This document shows, in pieces, positions 41,748 through 53,100 of a stretch of DNA of 64,000 nt. Source of the stretch: Mycogone perniciosa (taxonomy: Eukaryota > Ascomycota > Sordariomycetes > Hypocreales > Hypocreaceae); assembly GCA_025331125.1 (NCBI GenBank), contig JAOALB010000071.1:124001-188000 (forward strand), given 5' to 3'. The notes under the pieces were generated by a model. That model ran no database searches and was not told the origin of the DNA. It worked only from the letters and a program-made list of their open reading frames with translations. Made by a program: the position numbers and the translations under genes. Numbering within the stretch: position 1 is the first letter of the stretch; every line of letters begins with the position of its first letter.

Positions 41748-43620
41748 GGACTTGTGGAAACTGGCCACGCAATGGCTGATGGGCAATAAGCTGGATTCGT
41801 GTTTACTGTCAAGAGTTGGGACTGTGTCTAGGGTATATTAGACAATGCTATCCATTTGCAACATTTTATTGGCTTCCTGAAGTAAGATAATGCATCAATT
41901 TTCAGAGCAAATGTGTATTATATAATTGATCTTTTTTTAGAAGCCTATGGAACTTACAATCGCTAATAGAAAGACTGTCTATGCTATGGAGTATTCGACA
42001 GTGAACTGTGCTGATGAGCTGGCTGAAGAGATTGGCAACCTATGGAACAGCTGAATGGCCGCCAACACTACATCCAAGAACTTCAAATCTGCCATGTGCT
42101 ATGCCAAGAAGACACCTGGTATTATAAATGAGCTAGAAAAGGAGCATAGTTAGCTCTGATTGATACAAATTACTCTTATGACTATAGATAACTCTCATTA
42201 CTAATACAAATGCAAGAGGGTGAACAAAATGATGCCACTCACGGCATTGTGGAGATGTACAATGACGATCAAGACTTTGGAAATATCTAGAAGGCAGAAG
42301 AAGCGTTCATCGACGAGAATGGGTTGATTGGGGTCGGTCCACGGGCCAAAAAGGTTCATGGCCCTGATTCCAGATCATTGTCTTGAACTCACCCCAAGAG
42401 GCAATATGAACCGCTATTGATTGTCTTTAATCTGCAATCTGCAGGTTACGGACAAGCACATGGACGGTGCTGACCCTGATGATATTGCCAGAGCTCACAA
42501 TGAGGTGATTGCGACGCTGAATGACTCACTTGTAAAGTACAAAGACGAATGCGTCAAACGTCTTTGTGACTATACGGGAGTCGAGCTCTCGTAGACACCA
42601 GGACCACAAGCTATCTCGCTCCAAGCCATATACCCATTCATCTCACTTGCACTAGACTACCTCACCATCCAATTACCCAGAGTTTTTGATCAGGTGTTTA
42701 GCTGTATCATGTTCTCTCAAAGCCTCAGGTCCCAGCTTCCGGTTGGGGTTGGCATCACCTCTTCGGCGTTGCTCAGAAAATGTCAATAACGCTGCGGACC
42801 CATTGCAATAGACATGGAGAAGCGGCAGGGCACGGAGAATGTGTGACGGACGCCACCAGAGTCGTGTATTGGATGGCGGCGCACTTCTCGCAGAAGATCC
42901 AGACGATCAAGCATCAACGACCTGGCGCAACCAGGGAGGAAGTGGCATTTCATATCTGGCGTGTACCGCTGCATCACCCTTTTTGGAGCGTCTATTCTAT
43001 GGGTCTCTTGGAAATGAAATCTTAGAAGGCAGTCGGTATCTGTAGTTGCATTACGGAGTAATACTTGTAGATATGTCGATGCTGTAGTACAGTGTGGGTT
43101 ACGTGTCAGTGTCCAGCTGCATCCTACACTTCGTATTCCATGCCACTCGGCATTTGGTATCTCTATAACGACACCGCTAAGATATAACTACCGGCCCTCG
43201 TTTCAATTGCGGAGCTTCAGTGCTGACCAACCGAAGTTGCCGGTCACATAAGCTATAGACACTCGGCACTATTGCAGAGCAATTCCTTGCTCCAACAATG
43301 GAGATGCAGTTTCGACAAGCCGGACCCAGCCAGCCTTGGATGACTTGCTTGCAGCGGCATACGGGGCAGCAAGCGATGTTGATTTTGCAAGCAATTGTTG
43401 GCTTAATATGAAGTTAACCATGAACACTATCACCCTCTCATGGCCGCAGTATCTGGCTGGCCATTCTCCTTTTAAAGCGACTCGCCTTCCACCCGAAGCC
43501 GCGACAATGGACAATGTCTGCGTGATCTACCAGAACCCTGCTTTTCCAATTTCGCGCCAGCGATATCAGGCTGTAGGAGAAGCCAGCATGCCATAAAAAC
43601 TCGTCCACCTCCTCCACAAT
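41748..43620. other. Gene-poor region with short coding-like relics
   Basis: Fragments read as protein but are broken by stops: about 41960-42040 (RKTVYAMEYSTVNCADELAE) and about 42440-42593, after a CAG acceptor-like site, VTDKHMDGADPDDIARAHNE to DYTGVELS and TAG. Neither is recognised. They may be remains of one decayed gene. One TACGGAGTA lies near 43052. Confidence 0.3.
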
Positions 43621-43734
43621 GAACAAACAAATGCCATCCATTCTAGTGGTTGGGAGCTCCCGCCGCCCGCGCATTCATACAGTAGAAGCTCGCAATAGTC
43701 TCAGCACACACGAAATTCCGCCACAGCGCTGCCG

Positions 43735-43971
43735 CGGCATAACCAAGGGGCCGCGGCGCCTACCCCGACTCATCCGCCGGGTCCGGCGACGAGCAGCGGT
43801 GGTGGAAGCGGCTCTGCCTTGGACCCCACTCCGGCAGCTCCGTCGCCGAATGGCCCGTGTGTCAACGACGATGGCCGTATGGATTGGCAGCTGCTAGATG
43901 CCCAGCTGAAGCTGCTGATGCACCAGCTAGATACGTACTACCCTGCTTTGCCGTTCATATTGGCCGCTTAG
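43735..43971 (+). pseudogene. Coding-like relic, unrecognised C-terminal segment
   Basis: In one frame the sequence reads as a Pro/Ser/Gly-rich linker (PTPTHPPGPATSSGGG) followed by GRMDWQLLDAQLKLLMHQL and ends with a TAG near 43969. Codon use looks coding, but there is no ATG, no intact upstream exon and no recognised domain. It could be the tail of a decayed regulator. Confidence 0.3.
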
Positions 43972-45548
43972 GGGTGCGTGTATAGGTAGAGAATGAGAAT
44001 GGCCGTGTGCGACAAGAGACTGATCGGGAGCTGGAGGTCATATGGTGACAGCAGATTCTCGCTCGTTATTATAGCGCTGTAGCTATTCTTAGCCAGCTCC
44101 ATAATTTTATGCCAAACCAAGCTGCGGGGACTCGTCATTATCGGTGTAATTTGCCTCTTTTGATTGAAGCGCTCTTGATTGAAGCTCACTTGTTCCATGG
44201 GAAAAGAGGCCCTTTTGTTATGCAAAGAAATTAGCTCATGATCACATGGTAAGCACGTGATACCATTATGTGGATTTTGCATGAATACCTATCCATCGGC
44301 TCGAGGGCAAGGTAAAAGAACTAGCTTACGACTAAGGGAGGTGGTCAAGCTATTTGCTCACCTTACTGTAGTAGCCGCTTCCATTTCTATAGTTTCCCTT
44401 CCAGATAGGGACTATATTTATTGCCAGAGGGGGTGCTGTTGATGGTAGAGTGCTTACGCCTCTCGAAATGCCCACCCTGTATGCTTGCCGTGTCTTGTAA
44501 GAATCTGCATTAGGGACTAAATCTGTAACTGTTGTTTCGTCGAAATTTGAAGCATGGTTTAAGGGAGTCGTTAGACGATGTGTTGGTTGGGCATCGGAGT
44601 CTAGAAAGCATGATGAGTGCGGGTAGCAACCTCCTTCGTTCGTGGCGGTAATACTCACTGATTACTCGCCATCAACTAATTATCGAAGCCTTCAAAGCGC
44701 TAAAGGTGAAAAGCCTGGTAGAGTTGAGAAGGTCTAGGGTTCAGGGGCGAAATACAAGAACCGTGGGGGGCTATACTTTAAAGAAACCAGAATTCAGAAA
44801 CTTGACAGAAATTCTAGAGAGAGAATAACTTGCGGAGAGAAATCAGCCTGCCAGCAGTCTGATTTGCTTGGCTGGAACTGCCGACCTACAAGGTGGTGGG
44901 TGACCAGCATGATGCAATTGATCGCCTCAACGTAGAGGGCAGTTAGCCTCCTGCATAGATGGGTAAAAGGGGGGCTTCCGTTATCATCCAATGAAATGTG
45001 ATTAATTTAGTGGCTGTAAGCAAACGAAAGGTTTAATGTTGGTCCATGCTAATAACCACTCAGATGTCTGCAGGCATTACGCCCCTAGTCGAAGCACTCG
45101 CCAGCAATGCAATCCATCCCACATTGAACACTTTCAATACTTCGTACTCCGTATGCTTTATATTATATCTACATATAACATATTCTCCTAACTACCGTCT
45201 ACACAATCTTTGTCTTCAACGAATATATAATCTGTGCAGCGTGCTAGGTAACAAGGATGCAGACATCGCTCAATTACACAAGACCAGGCTTGTTGATTAA
45301 CTACGTTGATTGTTGCACGGCAACAATCGGATCGATGCGAGACAACGACTGGGTTGAAGGTCCCCTGTGAATTTGGTAATGAAAAGCTCTTGTCCCTCTA
45401 GCTAGAAAAGCATCCAGGTTCATTCACCTAAGAACCACCCTGCATATTCAAGCACCCTTACCACCAACGATAATTTTGAAAAGGCCAAAAGGAGAGAATT
45501 TTTCTGACCTCTAAACTTGTTTTCTTAACATCATATACACATACAGTA
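43972..45548. other. Gene-poor region, nothing firm
   Basis: Weakly coding-like open frames occur (minus 44350-44658, for example) without recognised motifs. One TACTCCGTA lies near 45145. No gene or repeat is supported. Confidence 0.35.
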
Positions 45549-46500
45549 TTGTTTCCTTTATGCGTCAAAATTGTAACCCCTTCTCCTTCAACTACGTCCC
45601 CGGCCGTAATAACGCAACCAAGACAAAGCTACGAACACCAAGGACTACATACCAGGGCCATATCAGTGAGAGGTGATGAGTTAGTTCATATGGTGGTCAA
45701 ACATGACACCATTCACGATATGGTGCGAAAGGCCAGCGATGATAAGGACACGCACACGCACACGTGGCACGAGGTTATGGTTATGTCAACCCAACCGTTG
45801 TGGCCGATGAAGCATATCGACCAAACGGTCTTCAAGAATTTGGATGCATTGACTAAAGACCTTAGAGGAACACCTCAGGGCGACGCTATACAAGTCTTTG
45901 CTAACCAAACACGAGAAGTATTCAGATATTATTCTGAATACTCTAATACTATGCGAGAACGCCTGAAAACTCAACTCAGTAAAAGAGGATAAGCGTCGAG
46001 CTACCAGAGCGACGGATATGATCCAGCAGCAACAATCCCTAGTCGAGGAACAACGGAGCATCCTCGACCAGTTCCAACAACCGGAACCAAAGAAACGGAA
46101 AGTCGATTCCGGGACGGGTCAACGTCCATCAACGTTGCATAAAGATGCGCTGAGCCAGCCAAGACAATTAAAGCGAGCATTATCGATATTCCAAAAAAAT
46201 GAACTCTGAAGTCGTCAAAGATTTTGATAGACTAATGGTGCACCTGGAGAATGATTTTGAAACGACCACTTCTAGGTGGCAACACCAAGAGCCATACTGG
46301 CAAAGGACTCAGCTTAGGGATCAGACCATTCACCCAAGTCATGTCAACGCTTGGAATTGACTAAACTGTTTGAGGATGCTTTACATATATGGGAAGAAAA
46401 CGCGTCTGGTTTCCACGGTACTTTACATTGGCTGGCCAAGAAACTAGAACGCATAATGAATTATAGATACGGATACATCATGATAAGGGGAGACCAATAG
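45549..46500 (+). pseudogene. Frameshifted gene relic, unrecognised helical protein
   Basis: Four coding-like segments follow each other in different frames: 45549-45989 (ends LKTQLSKRG, stop), about 45990-46206 (RATRATDMIQQQQSLVEEQR to IFQKNEL), about 46199-46368 (NSEVVKDFDRLMVHLENDF), and about 46346-46500 (LELTKLFEDALHIWEENASG). Each break is a shift of one or two bases; the second falls at a run of seven A at about 46192-46198. Read through, it would be a helical, coiled-coil-rich protein with a basic PKKRKV-type nuclear signal. No family recognised. Three shifts in 950 bases indicate a decayed gene. Confidence 0.5.
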
Positions 46501-46903
46501 ACATAGAATACAAGTACCGACTTCATTATTGTGTGTGATAACGGCTGACTATACAAACACCTTATGCAAATAGACAGCCCAAATCTCAACATTAAGAATT
46601 TCCTTTATAGTGCATGTTCCGGAGCCGTCACCCTATTCACGACGTAAAATCTTAAACTGAGATGCCATCTCTATAGGATCAAGTTCACCACAAATCACCT
46701 TCAGCAGTATCTTCTATCCACGGTTATAAGCCTTTCACAAGCATCTGTGATGAAGAAAAGAAATATACTGAGAATACAAGGAGTGAATGAAAAGAAGAGA
46801 AAGCTACCAAGGAGCCCCAATACCGTTTGGTCTTCCGTAGAATCTGACCGAATTTCGATTGCCATGATTAATGTCATTTCGACCAGACCTCAAAGCAAAC
46901 CAT

Positions 46904-47944
46904 CTAATTAGGCGGCAGCGGAGTGGTCTGTCCCGCAACAGCGTTCAAGATGAACGAGAAGACGACCACGTTGTACGGGTTGTAAACGTGGTACACGGCT
47001 CCTGCCCACCCATATGTCACTATATCGTCCAAGGCATGCGCCATCATGACACCCATCATGCTTAGACTTTCGCCCTTGAGGTATTTTGCGAACGCATCCC
47101 AGTTTGTGAAAGCTCCGGAATTAAGCTGCGCAGCAACTGCCAGGGTAGTAACCGATGAAGTGGAGGGCAGCGCAATACCATTTCGGAGTATGCCCGTGCC
47201 CATGTTTGATTTTGCGCTATTCATTACAGCTCCGATTGTGGATAGAAAGCCTCTGGTAAATGTATAGGTTACCGCACGTTGACCAGGCAGACGTTGTCCG
47301 GTGCCTCGATATAGTTTGAAGGCGACCTTTTCGAACGCCTCTGTTTTGAGAAGGGCACCAACTGGGTCAGCACGAGTTGCGAGGTCACGAGCGTGCTGCC
47401 TTTCGTTGTTGTTTCCCGTTTTAGTTGTATTAGTCGAATCATTTGGAAAGACGAACCCTTCGGGTTCAAGAAGTTGCTCTGGTGAGTCATTCTCTTCCCA
47501 CTGCAAGATGCTGCTCTGTGCAAACTCAGAGATCGACTCAGGATGCGAAATTGTCGTATTATCCTGCTCATCTCGCTTCCACCCTGCACGGCCACCGATA
47601 GCAGCGCCGAGCCAACCGTTATCGTAATAGAACCACCCATTTTGGCAACGGGACGCAAGTTGGTCGAAAGAGGAGATTAGACTTCGCGCCGCCACTGTGT
47701 GTCCAGCAGTTGCGAACAGTTCAGCACGGCAATTTCCATAGATATAAGTTCTTTTGGTTTTAGAGACGCTGACCCAGTCGTCATGGTCCACGTAGGACCT
47801 CGAGGCGATGAGCGCGGTGAGTGCTACTGTGCAGCTTTCGTGGAACACGGCGCTGGATTCCGACCAACATCCATACTTTGTAGAGGCGTTGGCAGTTGGT
47901 AAAACCGAAACCGCAAAGGTAAGAGCGAGAGTTTCCCAATGCAT
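46904..47944 (-). CDS. Predicted secreted protein with four-cysteine N-terminal domain
   Basis: Single exon, 346 residues from ATG 47944; an open frame extends upstream but the signal peptide (MHWETLALTFAVSVLPTANA) fixes the start. The N-terminal domain, about residues 21-125, has four cysteines (GCWSES, ESCTVAL, GNCRAEL, RCQNGW), a central DDWVSV and a closing GWLGAAIGGRAGWKR that could be a Kex2-type site. This layout resembles small secreted four-cysteine domains of fungi of unknown function. The rest is a polar, N-glycosylatable linker and a mildly hydrophobic C-terminus (ending AGQTTPLPPN). No catalytic motif is seen. It sits alone in gene-poor DNA, a setting common for effector-like genes. 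Confidence 0.65.
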   Translation of the reverse strand: MHWETLALTFAVSVLPTANASTKYGCWSESSAVFHESCTVALTALIASRSYVDHDDWVSVSKTKRTYIYGNCRAELFATAGHTVAARSLISSFDQLASRCQNGWFYYDNGWLGAAIGGRAGWKRDEQDNTTISHPESISEFAQSSILQWEENDSPEQLLEPEGFVFPNDSTNTTKTGNNNERQHARDLATRADPVGALLKTEAFEKVAFKLYRGTGQRLPGQRAVTYTFTRGFLSTIGAVMNSAKSNMGTGILRNGIALPSTSSVTTLAVAAQLNSGAFTNWDAFAKYLKGESLSMMGVMMAHALDDIVTYGWAGAVYHVYNPYNVVVFSFILNAVAGQTTPLPPN

Positions 47945-50158
47945 CCTGTTGAGTGAATGTAGGAGAAACGGAAAATGAGAGATGACTGTTTTGGATGCAG
48001 AATTTGGATATCTCTGGGAGGACAGGACACTCTTTATACTACAATCTTTTGAACAGAACTTCATAAATAGAATACACAACGTCTCAAAGAGATGACAACC
48101 AACTGAGCTCTGTGCAAGGCTGAAGGCTAAAATATTATGGGTGGGTAGAGTCAGATCGATACACCCCAAGAACGAGAATATGCCGAGCTTTAGCACATTG
48201 GTTCCCGCTAGTTATACGAGGCAGATACACTTCCGCATGACGTATTCTTCTTGATTTGTGTAAGAGGGTCGCTTTCGTCGTATAGGATATTCCAAAGTCC
48301 ACACTATATCCGTTTGTCGGTAGAATACAGATTCGGGTCCACGCCTTAGTTACGATATAGTCGGGACGATGCAAAAGAATTCCCTTGGCCTTGAGATTTA
48401 TATCTAGGCAACTTCCAGCCAGCGAGATATACTGCCCCATCCAGAATCAACCATGTAACTGTTTTATGCAATTAGAAATATATACTCGGCGGGTAATTGT
48501 ACCTAGGTAGTACTGCTTGATACCAGTTTGTGGGTTCTGAAGGAACATACAAAGACATTATCCGGTTGCCTAGTGTCGATATTAATACAGAGAATAGAAC
48601 AACCAAGTTAAAGTAGTGGATACAATAAACGAAGCTGTACCTTATACGGAGTAAGCGTGTCATCCACCTATGTATACGAAATCACAAAGGCTCTATACTC
48701 ACTAAACCCCAACACTCGTAATTCCTATTCTCTGAATCACTGCCCAAAGTCGAAAGTCACCACTTCGCCCTGATTGAGTTATTTGGGCTGCAGACCACCA
48801 TCAATTTCCAGTTGATGAGGCCTCGGAGTGGCCGTTTGCATTGAATGCACCCGTCGAAACACCACCTAAACGAATAAAGACTCTTCCGCCAAGTCATTCG
48901 TAATACCTATGTACAAGCTAAATATCATATCTGAGCAATAGAGGCATATTTCCCCGCGACACCTCCCGATTTTTTTCAGACTTTGTAGGAATAGGGTTGC
49001 ATAAACGCTGTATGAAACCCCCATCTAAGCCCCTGTAAATGTATTTTTAGCTATCAAGCAGAGCAGGAAGAAGCATTTGTAGCAGATTGTGTTATATTTA
49101 GTTATTTCAGCATCTTAGTACCTCAAACCTATTCGTAGATTTAATGAACGGGAGTATTGCCCATAAATCATTTACGAAACCAACAACACTCTAATAGCAG
49201 CTAGTCCTCCAAAAGTCATGTCTAACTACAGAATACCGAAGTATAGCATCTGGGTTATACGAGGTTCAAAGCCGTAGACTAAGACTAAAGACCACGCTAA
49301 ATAAAACTTTATCGTGTCGGATAAACCAGACCAGTTATGCTTAACAGAAGGTGTTACGTGGGCGAAACAGGGCGCACGTTGTTCTCGAAGTATGATAAAC
49401 CAACTGCCTAGGAGGATGAGGGATCAATTGATCTAAATAGACAAATCAGTAAGCAGTCCAACAGATATGAGTCCAAGCTGACATCGGACACGAGTTTAAG
49501 ATTGAGCTAGACCTCGAGAGCTGAACCCTTCCGTAATAACTGGATTTTCCCCCTTGACTTATCATTTCCGTTGTTCCATAACGGTTAGATCTGCTCTATG
49601 AATTTGAACGATCAGAAACTATTGGGCTAGGAGACCACATTCGATCTATTACGCGAGCTACTCGGGTTGACTAATGGGAAGGAAAACAAGAAAGCTTTTG
49701 CAAACACATGGGTGTGATAGAAAATCCCAGTCCAAGTGTCGCGTAGAGCGGATCGTATTGTCAGCATATTCATTTCACTATACAGGTTCAAAGGCACCTG
49801 AATTCCGGCTTTATTCCTCTCTCGTGCATTGATGAAGGTCGATGTTCTTGTATCTCTGATAGTTTCCTCTCCAGCCACTTTATAATGTACCTGGAACGCG
49901 TCGCGTTCCTCTGTTCTACATCTTTAGCCCCTCCTCGAGTTCCACATTGCAATTCCTTCGTTTCAACTTTAACCGAGTTTTCCACCTCGTCCGCACTATC
50001 TGACACCAAGTTATTGCCCGAGTCACGATTCTGGCATATCTACAAGAAGTAACAAGAAGCAGGAAGAAAACCAAGACATGTTATCTGTATCTTCTTGTAA
50101 TAGACTCTATATTCCCTCTAGCTGTTTACCGTATTGCTCTCCTGGACCTTCAAAACCT
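47945..50158. other. AT-rich gene-poor region, nothing firm
   Basis: About 2.2 kb upstream of the secreted-protein gene and downstream of the A-T-R-R enzyme. A coding-like patch on the minus strand, about 49640-50010 (INARERNKAGIQVPLNLYSE), needs a frame change and is not recognised. One ATACGGAGTAAG lies near 48648. No repeat pair detected. Confidence 0.35.
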
Positions 50159-53100
50159 TTAAATCGGTTCATCCCGCGGTTCAATCAGAATCTCATTCAC
50201 CGCAACGTGATGCGGTTGACACACAGCGTAGACAATCGACGCTGCCACATCCTCTGGATCAAGGATCTTTGCCCCCGTTGGCTCGCCGTATTTCTTGATA
50301 GCTTCAGCATCAGTTGACAAGCCCAATAGATCCGTTGCCGTGTTGCCAGGTTGAATTGACGTTACACGGAGTCCTGACCCTACTGTCTCGAGACGTAGAC
50401 TCTGCAGTGTCGCCTCGACGAAGAACTTGCTGGCTGAGTACACGCCCAGGCCAGGGAAGACCTTCCGCCCAGCATCGGACGAGATGGCCACAACATGACC
50501 GCTTTTGCGACTCAGCATACCAGGTACAGTAGCCGCCAGAGAGTTGAGAACGCCCTTGCAATTGACATCCACGGTGCGCTCCCATTGATCTGTCTGAACG
50601 TTGGCCATCATGGTATAGTACATGACACCTGCGCAACAGACGAGAATTTCCACAGGACCAAGCTTCTCTGTCGTTTCGCGGACCAGAGACTCTACCTGCT
50701 CCCTGTTGGCGACATCAGTTTTATGGATTAATACTTTACCCCCGTTGCCAGAAATCTTGCTCTTGATAGCCTCAAGCACATCGGTACGCCGAGCGGCGAG
50801 AGCAACATGTGCACCCTCCTTCGCCAAGCCAGCAGCCACCGCAGCACCAATGCCAGAAGACGCGCCTGTGACAATGGCAACACGCCCGGCCAAGCGGCCC
50901 TTCTTGACATGCGAAGCCTCTCCGTTGACTTTGATTCGGCGTGGCGGCTTTGGGAGCCATCCTCTGGCATAGAAGTGCCGTGAATAAGTCTCCATCAGTG
51001 TACTATCAATCTTTGGACGCTTCACGCCGTATAGATCTAGCGCAGGCTGTGTTGCACCATCTTTCAGGACAATGGAACCCTTCAATGTTTCAATGGTAGG
51101 CATTCCACCGCGTAAAATATCGACAGTGAAAGGCTCGTCACCACCTCGAGATCCTCGTTTCTCGTTCCACATGGAGACCCAGTCATCCCATGGCAGTCGC
51201 TCCGTCAAATACCCCAACTCCGCCAAACTGTCAAAGAGACATGCCGATGTGGCTGGGTTAGGGTCTCCAAGATGATACACAAGCTGCTTGCTATCAATGT
51301 GATTGGACAAGGTGATAATTGCCTTGCTGACGAAGTCGACTGGCGTCATCTCCACTAACCAGTCTTGGACATCAGGAGCGAAGCCCAGTTGGAGGGATTC
51401 GACAATGAGTGCATTCAGGAGATCATAGGTATTTGTTGCGCCGGTGACGCTGTGGCCACTGATTGTGCCGGGTCGATATATCTTCACCGGAATGCCTCGC
51501 TTACCAGCTTCACATACCAGCTTCTCTGCCACCCATTTCGTTTGACCATAGCCATCCAGAAGCTGTGTCGGCACGGCATCAAAGTCAATCATGGCATCTT
51601 CGGACCAGCCTTCGAGTGAAGGAGGTAGCACTCCATTTGTGGAAATGTGGTGGAGAGTTGCTCCGCCATGGGAAGCAAGTCGAATAATTTCCCTTGTGCC
51701 GCCTACGTTAGCATTCCTCAGAGCGGCATAGGGGTAGACAAGGTTAACGGTAGCGGCGGCGTGAATGATGACCTGTACACGGGAAGCCAGGCCTTCAAAG
51801 GCATCTGGGGACAAACCGAGACGGTTTCTAGCCAAATTCCCGGGGATAACCTCCATCCGCTCGAGCATTGCGTCGTCCCAAATACCCAGATCAATGAGAT
51901 TCTTGCGGATTCGAGCCATGCCGGCCGGGCGGCAATCATCCGAAGGCTCTGTGAAACGCACGAGACACAAGATGTGAGCTGAGGTATTCTCCAAAAGGGC
52001 TTTCAAGAGGAAGGCTCCCAGATAACCGGTTGAACCAGTCAGAAGAATCGTTTCAGCATCACTGAGAGCGCGCATAGGTGATCCGTTGGACTGAATGTCA
52101 TCCGGAAGCACCGTATCTGCTTGTAGAACGGCCGGGAGATCTGCCTGCACGGCTTCTGTGTGTCCGTCGCGGGCAGCACGAACAGCCTCCAAATGGCCCT
52201 CCAAAGTTGGTGTGCCAGCAAGAGGGGCCAGTGGTACAGGGAAGCCGAAGCCTTTGGATAACCGGCTAGCAAGATCGGCCAGAGTCAAGGAATGGCCACC
52301 CAGATCGAAGAAGTCATGCTTCGGAGTGATGATACTTGTTGGTACGTTGAGTGCAGCCGACCACATCTTGATGATGGTATCCATCTTGACTACGACGTTG
52401 CGTTCGGACTTGGTTGTGTCAGACGGTGTTTTGGGACTAGGTGGCGGAGGTAGAGCTTTGAGATTGGCCTTGCCAGAAACGCTGTGTGTAGGTAGCTCTT
52501 CAAGCTCAACCCACAGGGGTGGAATCATGTAGTGTGCAAGATGAGCCGATAAAGCTCGCCGAGCCACGGGACTGTGACCAGATTCGTCAACGACAACAAT
52601 GGTTCGGCCTCTTACCTGCCCCTTGTCAGGGACAATGTAGGCTACCAATTGCTTCTGCAAACCCTCTCCGTGAGCAACAACGGCGCAATCACGAACAGCC
52701 AGATGTTCTACGATGGTGGTTTCAACAGCGCCAGGCTGGACAGTGTAGCCTCGCGTTTTGATCATACCACCAACTCGACCCATAATCTCAAGGAGGCCGG
52801 ATGGAAGGAGGCGGGCCATGTCTCCGGTTCGGTACATGCGTGCGCCCTTCTTACTCTCAAAGGGGTCTATTTGAAAGGCATTGGCTGTCGTCTCGGGAAG
52901 ATTGAGGTATTCCCTTGCCAAAAGATCACCACCAACGTAGAGTTCACCATTCACACCCGTATCGACCCTATTCCCAGCCTCGTCGAGGATGTATATATGC
53001 TCAGGGTCCATCGGGGGTCCAACAGGGCATACTCGAGACTCGTAGTCGACAAAGGTTTTGATGTCACCAGCGGCAATCTCATGGGTCTCGCTGGCGCTGT

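Noticed and set aside
46090..46110. PKKRKV motif identical to a viral nuclear signal
   Set aside because: It is a short basic stretch inside a fungal relic; such motifs arise readily and nothing else here is viral.
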